Of a stretch of DNA of 64,000 bases, positions 34,607-45,454 are shown one piece after another; the stretch's first letter is position 1; the number at the start of each line of letters is the position of its first letter. A model generated the notes under the pieces. That model was not told the DNA's origin and made no database searches. It saw only the letters and a list, made by a program, of their open reading frames with translations. A program made the translations under genes and the position numbers. The stretch comes from Synaphobranchus kaupii (Eukaryota > Chordata > Actinopteri > Anguilliformes > Synaphobranchidae), in the NCBI GenBank assembly GCA_029718625.1, contig CM056391.1:5849158-5913157 (forward strand), written 5' to 3'.

Positions 34607-35352
34607 TAAGCACCTTTACAATGTAAATATATATGATGTGAAAACTACAGCCATCATTCACACATTACTGTTGTGAATTTACAGCATCTGTTTTAAAGAC
34701 CACTCAATACAATTAAATTCAAACAAATAATTAACTTCTATTATGGTCATGTAAACTAAATGTGATTTTTTTTTTTTTCAGTTTAAACATAATGAGTCAA
34801 TTTAAAATAATAGCAAGGTATGTCTTGTACAATCTATTAATGTCATCATTTAAGGTTCTCATGTATACACCTTACTTTTCTATTGATTCTGTTGAGACAG
34901 TTTGATTCATCAGACATTGCCTCAGTAGTGACTGTACTGTGTAAAATGTATAGTAAGGGTATATCGTAACTGCTGGTCAATCCTCTGTGATAAATTAGCT
35001 GTACAGTTTTAATCAAGGAACTGTGTGTGATGAATATATACAGAGAACCAGACACATGGATTTCAACCATATGCCATTTTGATCACTTTATTTATAATGA
35101 ACAGATGGCACATTAAAGCTGTGTGTTGGATATGATGAGTTGCAGAAATTAATGTTGCTCCAGTGAGATGGAAAATATCAGCTGACAGCAAAAACGTAAT
35201 AAAAAAATCATTCTGTAAACACCTTGTCACATTATTATTTGTCAAATTATTGATCTCTAACATTTGCATGAGCATGGGCAGTTATGTGATGCTGTTTGTT
35301 TGAAGGCTGATAAACAGGGATGCAGTTTAATCAGCTTGTTCCTCTGTTTCAG
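34607..35352. other. Linker between unit 6 and unit 7
   Basis: The part at about 34960-35060 resembles the linker between units 3 and 4 (17650-17730: CTGTACAG, TTTAATCAAGGAAC, then AGAACCA). There is no exon 1, exon 2 or ETS site. Confidence 0.5.
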
Positions 35353-37088
35353 ACTGCAGACGGGGAGCAGCGCTCCCTTATATCACTTCATATAAAGGAG
35401 GAGAAACCAGAGGATGCTCTGGAGAACACTGATCCTCGCAGAGAACAGCAGAACAGCAGGAAAAGTAAGTATATGTGTGTGTGGGGGGGTGGGGTGAAAT
35501 GTGAATCCGTTGTTAATGAATCTCGTCATTAACTGCAGTGAATGTGGCTACCGAATGCTTTAACTTGTGCAAGTCGGTTGTAGATCATTTATTTGACATA
35601 CTTTAAGACTTTAGAGCCAGTAACATTTCCTGTACCATTAAAAACCATTTTAAAAGAAACATCTACTGTATTTTCAGTAATATTCCAACACTATTCTTCC
35701 TTCATGAGATGATTGTACATTTTGGTTTGGAACATGTTTTCTTGAAAATTTTCAAATACCTGTTACTTTAAGTCTTTAGATGCTGGTAAAACTTGAAAAA
35801 ACTCATACAGAAAGATCCCTGAGAATTGAAAAAATATATTGTGTGTTTATGATGTATTTTATAAATTTAAATAAAGAGATGGAAGTGATGACTTCCTGAA
35901 ACATGGACACATTTGTTTGCCTTTTAAAAGCCTGGAGCATGAACACAGTCTTGTTCTGGAGGAATGCTCTAAACCGGTGAAATTGGCCCTGTGACTGTTT
36001 GCTCCGCCCCCTCTCCAGGATTGGCGGAGTCAGGCTCTGATGGTGTTGGAAAGGCTTCCTCATTGGTCAGAGAGACCAGCTTTCACGTTTGGGAGACCAG
36101 TGAATCGGAAGCTGCCCATAGAGAAAACCAGAGGGCCCAGTGCAGTCTGGACTCACCCATCACCCATCATGAGAGGCCTGGTCAGCTAAGAACTCCACAG
36201 CTTCCACAGTGGGCCCCTGATGCAGAGATTGAGGACCCGTCTTGCTCTTTCTCTGCAGGAACGGACATGGAGAGCCTACAAGTTCACTCAGAGCCGCAGT
36301 CTGTTCCCGTCACCGTGGAAGGCGACGAGCTTTCTGCTCTGTCCTCTCTTCAGTGGGGCTCTGAGCTTGTGCAGATGGGCTTTGTGTCTGATGAAGAGGA
36401 GGCCGGAATGTTTGCAGCTTGGAACGAAGGCGTCGTTTCAGAAAGAGTTCATACCCAACACAGACGTTACAGAGAGGTACAGGACAAAGTAGGGGTGCAA
36501 CCAGAAAATGTCACTAACCCTCGTGCTTCATTTACCCAAAGGGTAGAGAGAGAGAACACAGTAGAGTCGAAATACGTTGGCCTGAGTGTGACTGGATGTG
36601 CACCATTTAAACATTTAACTGCCTCAAAAAACTACAGCATGCAAGAAAGAAACGGCAGAAGAGTGAAACGATTCTCTTTTCCTACATTTCAGAATAGCTT
36701 TGGTGGTTTTAAAGACAATGAAATCCAACAGAGAACTATTGGTAAAGACAGACCATTCAGCTGCATGCAGTGTGGAAAGAGCTTTGCTAGATCACATGAT
36801 CTCAAGGGGCACGAGAGGGTCCACACTGGGGAGAAACCGTTTGCCTGTACACAGTGTGACAAGTGCTTCTCTTACCATCACCAGCTGAAAATGCATCAGA
36901 GGATCCACACTGGGGAGAGACCCTTTGCTTGTACACAGTGTGGGAAGCGCTTCACTCAGTCGAGTCACATTAAAACGCATCAGGCTGTACACACAGGAGA
37001 GAGACCGTTCAGTTGTTCACAGTGTGGGAAGAGCTTCTCAATCTTAGGCAATCTTCTGAGGCACCAAAATGTTCATGCTAGAAAATAA
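35353..37088 (+). CDS. C2H2 zinc finger module, unit 7 (exons 3-4 only, 4 fingers)
   Basis: The exons are 35353-35464 and 36019-37088, with coding for 393 residues. Exon 3 is of the TADGEQRSLISLHIKEE type, as in unit 4. The linker is close to that of unit 4 but keeps SGSDGVGKASSLV at its start and reads HVWETSE at the core. Four fingers start near residue 284, with helix residues R-H-D-G, Y-H-Q-M, Q-S-H-T and I-G-N-R. Compared with unit 4, one finger-length unit (28 codons) is absent, and the join lies inside finger 3 after QSSHIK. No exon 1 or 2 lies between unit 6 and here. It may be an alternative 3-prime end of unit 6. AATAAA overlaps the stop codon. Confidence 0.8.
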
Positions 37089-38260
37089 ACATTTCAGGCT
37101 TCTTTTCTTTTTTTACATGTGGATGATCTCTAGGGCCGAAGTGGCTAACCCAGGTCCTAGAGAGCAGCAGAGCTCTGAGTTAACCGTGTAATCGACTGCT
37201 TTACTTCATCTGTTACGCCCGACTAACAACAAAAACCAGCAGATTCTGTGGCTCCTCGGGAGCTGGGCTGGCCACTTCTGCTCTTGGGTAATACACAGCT
37301 AGAATAATGCAGGATTGTATAAAGCCTCATCCATACAGTTGAAGAGAATGATGCACAAAAACAAGGTAATTAAAGAAAAGAAAATGAACAAAAAAGAATG
37401 AAAGTTCTGTTCATTCCACTTTCCGTCACAAAAGGCAGGAGCTATAGCCTACCATGCTGTTGAACTCCAGTCCAAATCTCTCATATTTTGTATATTGTGT
37501 CATTTACCAGTAAAAAGCCAAACAAGTGGCCAATTTTCACCATATTTGCCCAGTTACTGAAAATGTGAGGCTACTGTTTTCAAACGGTATTTCATGAGAA
37601 CACGTCAAGAAAAGAAATGTGCTCAACTCGAAAATCTATGAGAAAATATTGGGCACTGAATACCAAAAATATACACACATAGAGCAAAAAAGGACACCAA
37701 TCACTTGAATACTATAAAAATCCTACTGTTATTTATGCATGGGCACTGCACACCATTAATTCTTACATTATTTTAATTCTTCTTACTTATTGTTTCTCAT
37801 TTGATCAACACACGTATATGAATTTGGACAGTTTCCTGGTCAATAGACTACACTGTGTATTGTTTTCAAATCTTATGAAACATTTTGTGCTATCTGTCTG
37901 TAGCTATCTGCTATATGTGACTGTCGTAAGTAGCACTTCAGATTAATATCAGTGTTCGACTGTTTATGCCTAGGGAAATCCTTTCTGTCAGGACAAGGTT
38001 AATGAGCATCAGGTTGATTAAACGGAGAGCTTGGAGCACGTCCAAAGTCATGCACTTGTCCTTTAGTTTTTATTTATGTGCAGTAAGAGTAAAGTATCAT
38101 AAGCCGGGCCCCTTTCCTCGGACGTTACACGTTACACGAATACTACGAATAGGTGCTTACACACCTAAAAATAAATATTACCAGGCAAAGATCGTTGGGG
38201 AACGAGTCAGGAACCGAGTAGCTAAAAAGCAAATAGTTCCTCCGGGAACTTTTGGTTGTT
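37089..38260. other. Spacer between units 7 and 8
   Basis: An imperfect inverted pair with GAAGTGGCTAACCCAGGTCC (37138-37157) and a complement near 37258-37280 looks like a short MITE. The rest is AT-rich and shows no gene. Confidence 0.45.
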
Positions 38261-38263
38261 ACA

Positions 38264-38274
38264 CCAGAAGTAAA
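38264..38274 (+). promoter_or_regulatory. ETS-type site of unit 8, one base changed
   Basis: CCAGAAGTAAA, 174 bp before the ATG at 38438. It stands where the other units have CCGGAAGTAAA. Confidence 0.35.
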
Positions 38275-38437
38275 CAATACGGAAGCCTATACGTGAGTGA
38301 GAAGAACTACTACAACGGCAGATACTGAAATCTTTTAAATTGCCAACTTGTTAACGTGTTTACATTCAGCAATTCTCAACATTGAACTTCTAGTGGCGCC
38401 TCCATTGAAATGTGAAAGAACTAGTTAGCAAGCCACA

Positions 38438-40408
38438 ATGTCGGATTGTGTAAATTTGCACACGCAGCTGGCCTACATATTAGATGCCCTGGCAAATAAG
38501 GCTTTGGAAGAAATCTGCAAAGTCGTAGACGATGGATATGCCGTTTTACGTTTCGAGGTGTCCCGACACCAGAAAGAAAACGACGTCCTTAAGAGGAAAC
38601 TGCAGATGATGGCGCTTAAATCGGCGCAATGTTCTGCAGAGTCGCGCCACAGCGCTGATGTAGTTCAGCTTTGCCATACGTTCAGTGGACCGGCAACAGC
38701 GGGTAAGTTAAATGGCTGTTTCAGCTGGCTAGCCATTGTAGTTATGTTCTCACCATATATAACCACCACTCTTCCCTTCCGTCCTCTGTCGGTTTAGGTG
38801 AGTGTGGTTTTGCCTCTACAGAGAGGCCCTTTGGTCAACTGGCCGACGTTAGTCAGAGGAAAAATGGCGAAACAACGACTCTAGATGACGAAGATGCTGA
38901 ACAGCCCATCGTTACGAAGGAAGAGGTAAGCTCATGCACAATGGGGCCTGGGCACAGGCAGTGGAAGCACTCCGACTGCTGTTAAGTGGGGGGAAATAGC
39001 AAAGAATTTTGATTTGTCAGATTTTTTAAAAAGGATTTTCAATTCTCTGTCTCAAGGAGGGACGGCCAGAATTATTAATTATCAAGGAGGAGAGACTGGA
39101 AGATGACCGGGGGACCGCTGAGCCACTGGGAGTGGAGGCAATCGGTGGAGAGAGTAAGCGGAATCTGGGGAATTTGCGAGAATATTACTGTATTGTGGTG
39201 TTGCTGCTGTTGCAGACACGTTATCAGTCATTTTTTTATAAAAGATTGTCCTAAGTTTAGAACTTAAATTTAAGATTGGAGACCTTGAAACTGCTTATTC
39301 AAGTAAAAGTAAGACCTCAAGACATGTTGAGGACATTATGTACATGTTATGGAGAGTTAATAACCTTTTAATAGTATTTTGTAAACTGCTATGAACATCA
39401 TTGAGTTTATGTTTATATATCAATAGTGAATTTGTAGTTTTAATTACATTCATAATTTTGTTGTTTTTAATCCTCCCACTAGGAGCCGTGGAGTGGAGGG
39501 CAGGCAGCAGGGAAAAGCCTCCCGTTCAGGAAACCCAGAATAAACCAGCGAATCACACAGAGGAGCTCACTGAGCAGCACAGGACAAGACGCGCTGTTTG
39601 GGAGGTCAGTGGACTGGAATCTGCTCTCAAAGCAGAGGGAGAGAGCGAGTGTGTGGAGACGCCCCAGCACGGAGGAACTGAACACAGGGCAGAAGGAGTG
39701 AACAGCCTGGACTCTGAGTTTGTCATGTTTGAAAGACCAGGCCAGCTGGGGTCTTACTGTACACAAGGGGGCGCCGTCACAGAGACAGAGGATCCATGTT
39801 GCTCTTACTCTACAGAAACAGGACCACAGAGCCTGTTGGTTCCGTTCACTGAAGGGCAAGACATGAATGAATGTAATATGAACTTTACTACATCAGGCAG
39901 TGTTCACACCTTTTTCGGAGACGGCACAGGAAAGAAAGCAATCATTTGCAAGTATTGCGGGAGGGGATTCGCTCGTAGAAATGCCCTTGAAATACACCAG
40001 AGAGTCCACACTGGAGAAAAGCCCTTCAGCTGTATGCAGTGCGGAAAACAGTTTGCTCACTCTGGCAACCTGAAGGTGCACCAGAGCGTCCACACGGGAG
40101 AACGGCGGTTCAGGTGCACGCTGTGTGGGAAGCGCTTCATTTCGTCCAGCCACCTGAAAAGGCACTGGAACGTGCACACGCGGGAGCGGCCCTTCAGCTG
40201 CGCGCAGTGCGGAAAACACTTTTCCGATTCGGGCAGTCGCAAGAGGCACCAGAGCGTTCACACTGGAAAGAGGGTGTTTGTGTGCACGCAGTGTGGGAAG
40301 GGGTTCACTTCCTCCGGTCACCTTAAAAGGCACCGACTGCAAATGCACACTTCAAATAACATCATAGATATCCATAGTGGTGCTAAAGAGAGTAATTTAC
40401 TTATTTAA
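38438..40408 (+). CDS. C2H2 zinc finger protein, unit 8 (4 exons, 5 fingers)
   Basis: The exons are 38438-38702, 38822-38925, 39057-39153 and 39483-40408, giving 463 residues. Exon 1 is MS-type (MSDCVNLHTQLAYILDALAN). Introns 1 and 2 are short (119 and 131 bp). Exon 3 differs in sequence (EGRPELLIIKEERLEDDRG) but keeps IKEE and the acidic tail. The start of exon 4, with the AVWEV core, is almost the same as in units 1, 3, 6 and 11. The next part (FVMFERPGQLGSYCTQGGAV) is shared only with unit 11. Five fingers begin near residue 309, with helix residues R-N-A-I, H-G-N-V, S-S-H-R, D-G-S-R and S-G-H-R. Finger 4 has Arg at helix position 4. Links vary (TGERRF, TRERPF, TGKRVF). AATAAA at 40443 is 35 bp past the stop. 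Confidence 0.85.
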
Positions 40409-40442
40409 CATCATCAAACATGCCGACGGAGGCCCGGAGTAA

Positions 40443-40448
40443 AATAAA
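40443..40448 (+). terminator. Polyadenylation signal of unit 8
   Basis: AATAAA, 35 bp after the stop codon. Confidence 0.45.
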
Positions 40449-42070
40449 CTGAGGTTACTTGAAGCTGATCTAGGTCAGTTACTCCTGTATGCAATCCAAA
40501 AATGTATTCAGGTTAATACTGCTGTCATGACTCGTAATACATTTCAGAAGAAAGGCAATACTCTGCAGTACGGCTGTAGTACTCTGGGTTTCCTCCATTG
40601 ACTCTAAAAATAAATATGGAGAAAGTGACTGTGACGTCATCAATGGGCTTTGGGAAAAGCGGTTTGAAGCCGTGGAAGTGCTGCCATGACGAATCGGAGC
40701 CAGAGACTGCGCAGTAGGGAGCAGGGGGACCCTTATAGGGTCATTAAGTCCAAAGGGCGGTCCGTGCACAGGGTGATTGACAGACCGGGTCCATGACTAA
40801 GCGTGTGAGACCCCCCCCCCAGTGACACACAGAAACGCAAACTGTGGTCCCTGATTGGTCCAGAAAATACTAAAATATTGTCCAAATGACACAATAACTT
40901 AACAAGTTGATACAATACAATACACCTATTGGGACTGCATGTTGTTTTGGGCTGACTTTGTATTTTTACCGCATTGGTACTATTGACTTACACTGAAACG
41001 GGCGGCTGAATGACCTTTACTGGAACCAGCTGAATGACCTTTACTGGAACCAGCCGCACTGGCGCTAGTGAGCAACGTCTCTCAACAAGACCAGGAAGTG
41101 TGCTTCAAAAACGAAGCCCGGTCTTGGCTTCGCGGTTTCCCCAGCTCACTGACATTTATTTGCTAGATGGAAGGTGGTTTCCAAAGTCCAAGAAAGGCCA
41201 GTAACAGTGATGATCTCTAAAGAAGGAGGTGTGCTCAAGACCCTACAACGCTGGTTAAGGTTGACTACGGAAGCGCTGAAAAAGAATGCCTGGCTTTGGT
41301 ATTTCACGCAAAAAGAACGTCTGCTTTTTTGGGACAGGCTTGCACTCTGGGAGAGGTCATTATGCCGGGATTCTTGGGTAAATCGTCCGTAGAAAGAACT
41401 TTCTGAGAATTCAGAGTTGTGAGCTGGCAGACAGCTAACACCGATAATGTCAGTGAAAGCTAAGTTATAATTAAAGTAATTAGAGTAATTAAAGCAGATC
41501 ACGGTGTCTGTGACCCTAAAGTAAGGATCTGCACATTGTATGAGCTCTGGAAACCAGAGCCCCCCCCCCCCCCCCCCCCACTGTCTTCAGAACTAGAGAG
41601 CGAGAGCCCCCCCTCTGGGCTGTGTGGATTTATCACGCGAGTCTCGCCTTAAAACTAGTTAATTTAGGCTGGGACTGTAACTGTGGACAGACTCATTTTT
41701 CTTTTATTTTTTTTCTTCTTTTAAAACGCAACGTGACAGCATTTGGTTGTATGTGAGCGTTATTCATTACAAGTAATGATTACATTTGTTGTGAAGTAGG
41801 TTATGACAATTTTATGTGTCTGTTGCTTTTTAATTTTGGATTTCGAATCGTATTCTGTGCTGTTGTCAACAAATTCCGAACAGTTTGCTGTGGATACAGG
41901 TGTGTGTGAGATGTGAATAATAAAATATTTCCCTCTCATAATCAGTGACTGTATCTAGACTCTTCACATTATTTTCTATAGCAATCACATATAGCCTATA
42001 TTTACTACACAACAATTGTGAGTAATGTTTATGGCGTTCAGTAACTTTGAATACACTAAACATACAGAAC
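40449..42070. other. Spacer after unit 8
   Basis: A 20-base C run lies at 41560-41579. A 26-bp segment containing GCTGAATGACCTTTACTGGA is tandemly doubled at about 41005-41055. No gene is seen. Confidence 0.4.
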
Positions 42071-42193
42071 TACTGGGTTAGCTGGATAACTGCACTGAGT
42101 AAAACCCGGAACAGCTCTTTTCACTTCAGCCCATGTTCCAGATTTGGGAGGGTTCCGGGTTTTACTCAGTGCAGTTATCCAGCTAACTCAGTA
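42071..42193. repeat. 123-bp hairpin MITE with 42-bp arms
   Basis: The arms are 42071-42112 and 42152-42193 and differ at one base. They include GCTGGATAACTGCACTGAGT. A 39-bp loop separates them. No coding capacity. Confidence 0.9.
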
Positions 42194-42843
42194 ATCCTGC
42201 TTCATAGAATACTTGGCTTGTAACTCAAGAGATTGCAGGTTCAAATTCCACTGCCTTTGAAACACTAACCAAAAGCACTTGCTTGAGCGACCAGTTCAAT
42301 ATGTGTACAACTCACTGTGGACAATGGTGGCTGTTAAACAATTGGAAAGTTTGGGACGGGCTCACCAGCACCTCCTTTGGTTAAATAGGCACCAAAATTA
42401 AACTGCTGTGCAACTCAGCTGTGTATGCCATCGTGAAATTTGTGCAGTGTCTACCGTATCGGGACTTACACATCAATGGGAACATCAGTCATATGATATT
42501 GCTTTTACTTTATCTCTTTGTACCCAAATCAAGAGTGCAAATGATGAAAAGGCAGGATTCCATTCAAGGAAGTGGCCACTTTATACCACGTGGGTCAGTA
42601 ATACAGATTTATGGTCTCTATGTAGAAGTGAGAATCTAGTTTTACTGTCTGGTAACAACACAAGCTGATCAAGGTAAGATAAATCCATGACAAAAGCCAT
42701 AAAACAGCTCTCTCTCTCTCTCACTATGTAGCTACACCCTCAAAAAGGGTGTGTTAATATTAGGGCTGCACGATAATTATGGATTGCAATAACGGCCGTT
42801 GCCACCGTGTGGGGCGCCTTTCTTTTCGTCTTTTTTTCTTTAA

Positions 42844-42955
42844 AGGTTGTATCAGCGATTTTGGGTGACGTCACTTCTGAAGCGAAATCCCAAACAAACA
42901 TACTTATGAATAATTATGTTATGTTTTAAAAAATAGTGTTCAAGCATCCAGAATT
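42844..42955. mobile_element. Half copy of TTAA element A
   Basis: Identical by eye to the first 112 bp of the element at 43996. It begins AGGTTGTATCAGCGATTTTG after TTAA and stops at CCAGAATT. Confidence 0.85.
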
Positions 42956-43040
42956 TTTATTTGAGAGTTGAGCAAGTTTAATCACCATTTAGTTGAAACT
43001 ATAGACATGCTGCATGTTTTCTGAGAAAGAGTAACTTTAA

Positions 43041-43930
43041 AGGGTTAGTTTGGAACTTTGGACATAATGTCTCATTTATGACTTACCCATGATTTTGTTG
43101 ATTGATGGAGACCATTTTCAGCTGATTCCATGCTGTCCCTTCTTTTGGACATACACACGTTGCTAATGCTAGCGCAACTCTATGGTAACCGGTACCATCC
43201 ACTACCAAACACACTTAAACACTCCACAGTGCACCCAAAGCAAATAAAATACGACGAGTCTATCTGGGTTAATTTGAGTGTTTATACCATAATTTTTGAA
43301 GTCAAACTATCGTTGAATCCTTTACTGTGTTCTGACCTATATTCTCTGTGGAAGTACGACGGCGGTTGTTCCGTCTCTTCTACCAATGTGCTTTTTGCCC
43401 TCTGAGCATCCATCTCTTTCAGTTCTTCATCCGTATATTCTGGTTCATACAAGTAAGGTTCGCCAGATAAACTAAACTCCTCATCATCCTCTTCAAAGTC
43501 AGACATATGTCTTTTGAACGTGGCCATTGCAACTTGTTGCTCTTCTTTGTTGTTGTAGTCGACCAGTGCCGGCACTACATTCGTAGGTAATGTAAAGTAT
43601 CGCTCCGCCGCCGTACTTTCACAGAGAATATAGGTCAGCACAAAGTAAAGGATTCAACGATAGTTTGACTTAAAAAATGATGGTATAAACACTCAAATTA
43701 ACCCCAATAGACTGTCGTCGTATTTTATTTGCTTTGGGTACACTGTGGAGTTTTTAAGTGCGTTTGGTAGTGGATGCTACCGGTTACCATAGAGTTGCGC
43801 TAGCATTAGCAACGTGTGTATGTCCACAAGAAGGACAGCATGGAATCAGCTGAAAATGGTCTCCATCAATCAACTACATCATGGGTAAGTCGTAAATGAG
43901 ACATTATGTCCAAAATTCCGAACTAACCCT
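43041..43930 (-). mobile_element. Foldback TTAA element B carrying a captured open frame (890 bp)
   Basis: TTAA at both ends (43037-43040, 43931-43934) flanks inverted arms of about 320 bp that begin AGGGTTAGTTTGGAA. The arms surround a 245-bp core. The core and inner arm hold a minus-strand open frame (43282-43641). Its opposite-strand copy lies at 60834-61739. The TTAA target and AGGG end fit Kolobok/T2-like elements. The family is not certain. Confidence 0.8.
43282..43572 (-). CDS. Acidic open frame inside foldback element B
   Basis: A 96-residue frame starting VPALVDYNNKEEQQVAMATF, with a strongly acidic middle (SDFEEDDEEF) and EPYLYEPEYTDEELKEMDAQ. The EPYxFEP and EPEYTxEEL pattern recalls N-terminal parts of fish proteins annotated as P2X7-like. 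This is recalled, not searched. The frame is kept with few changes in the second copy at 61206-61499. It may be a captured first exon or an element protein. Confidence 0.4.
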   Translation of the reverse strand, partial: PALVDYNNKEEQQVAMATFKRHMSDFEEDDEEFSLSGEPYLYEPEYTDEELKEMDAQRAKSTLVEETEQPPSYFHREYRSEHSKGFNDSLTSKIMV

Positions 43931-43995
43931 TTAACTTTGTTCTGTACTCAATTGGAATACATAAGGGTTTGCAGTAATGGTATGTGGATGTTTAA

Positions 43996-44405
43996 AGGTT
44001 GTATCAGCGATTTTGGGTGACGTCACTTCTGAAGCGAAATCCCAAACAAACATACTTATGAATAATTATGTTATGTTTTAAAAAATAGTGTTCAAGCATC
44101 CAGAATTATAACCACGTTAATAACGTTTGTAAGAAACCAAACCGTTTGTAAATCCGTCAAGATTTCAGCGAGATAAGAGTATTAGCGTTTGTGCAGATCA
44201 TTGTGATTGGTTGGAATACTGTTTATTTTGGTTTTGAGTGGTTGGTAGTACCATTTGTTTTTGTGTACGATCTCGGAGCATAGGCTGCCTACAGAGACGC
44301 GGTTTTTTGACGGCCTGCTTATGGGGCGGGCAGCTAGCGGATCGTGAGGAAAAATCAGATGAATGTGATCATTTATGTTTCCACCCAAAATCGCTGATAC
44401 AACCT
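43996..44405. mobile_element. TTAA element A (410 bp)
   Basis: Inverted ends AGGTTGTATCAGCGATTTTG, with TTAA at 43992-43995 and 44406-44409. A second copy of the same length in opposite direction lies at 60359-60768. Confidence 0.88.
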
Positions 44406-44812
44406 TTAAGTATACCCAATATACGGCAGTAAACATCCAAACCTCAGAGGCTGCGTTAAATGCTTCCGGAAAAAAACCACCGCTGATATCTATTGAGTGT
44501 TGATAAGACAGCCAACCAGCAGCAAGGTCGTACAGCTTTCACGTGATCATGTGATGTGTTTTAGTCAATCGCATGAAAGGTGCAACGCCTTTCTGTGATT
44601 GTCCGTCTTATCAACACGCAGTAGACAGTGATGACGTTTTTTCCCCGGAAGAATTTCACACGGGTTTTGAAGTTTAGTTTTCTACCACATCAAGTATAAT
44701 TAAAGAAAAAAAGACGAAAAGAAAGGCAATACCCCACATGCTGGCAACGGCCGTTATTGCAATCGATAATTATCGTTGCGATATATCGTGCAGCCCTAGT
44801 TAATATCCAATA

Positions 44813-44960
44813 CACCTCCATGTCTAGTTCAGGACAACACATTTTGTGTAAAATTTACTACTTTTGTGTTACAAATGCACAATTTATGTGTTACTAAGGG
44901 AGACATTTTAACATAGACTGTTGAAAATGCGTTGTCCTTAACTAGACATGGAGGTGTCTT
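44813..44960. repeat. MITE with 27-bp inverted arms
   Basis: ACACCTCCATGTCTAGTTCA GGACAAC at the left and its complement at the right differ by one base. The hAT element at 42761 inserted immediately beside it, probably inside a slightly larger element. Confidence 0.7.
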
Positions 44961-45292
44961 AAAAATGACACTTGTTTATGTATTGTTTATAGCACATCTG
45001 TTTTGAGAATGTATATACACCTATTTTTATAGTCTATGATATACACGCACCTGTAAATACCGGTAAAGTAACAAATTATGCGTGCTAGCCTATGTCTTGT
45101 GCTGAATATAACATGTCGCCATATCTCGAATATCCCGAAATAAGAAAATAAATCAGAATACAATCCAGATATCGCGTAAGTCTTGACCGGGGATCCATTC
45201 TGTGAATAAGGGAGTAAGGTTGCGATTCTGCCTGCGCAGCGGACGCGCGTCACGCTCGCTCAACAGTGGATGTGTGTGGCTTCCGCGCCAGC

Positions 45293-45303
45293 CCGGAAGT
45301 AAA
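45293..45303 (+). promoter_or_regulatory. ETS-type promoter site of unit 9
   Basis: CCGGAAGTAAA, 162 bp before the ATG at 45455, in a CpG-containing stretch. Confidence 0.6.
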
Positions 45304-45454
45304 CACATTACAGAGCACAAGCGACCAAGAGAGCTGGTATATTTGTAATACCTCAATAATTGTGAACTTTTAGTGCACAGTCGTACCGCCGTAGACATCC
45401 CAAAAACAACGGTTTCTTCAAAATAGATTTTTGGGAGAGGGAGTGAAGCACCCA

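Larger units (their letters stand above)
42761..44798. mobile_element. hAT-type element with nested TTAA elements (2.04 kb)
   Basis: Inverted ends (TAGGGCTGCACGATA) extend about 80 bp, including AATAACGGCCGTTGCCA. The 8-bp duplication GTTAATAT flanks it (42753-42760 and 44799-44806). Nested inside are a 112-bp half copy and a full copy of one TTAA element and a full copy of a second. No hAT transposase is left. Confidence 0.88.

Noticed and set aside
37966..38328. 120-codon frame before unit 8
   Set aside because: It overlaps the promoter-like site of unit 8, has no family exon and no recognisable domain.
39011..39056. Acceptor TTTGTCAG at about 39020 for exon 3 of unit 8
   Set aside because: Reading on from it meets a stop at once. 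The CAAG acceptor at 39056 gives the right phase and an open frame.
41174..41502. Overlapping open frames on both strands
   Set aside because: Neither shows a domain, a splice pattern or a paralogue.
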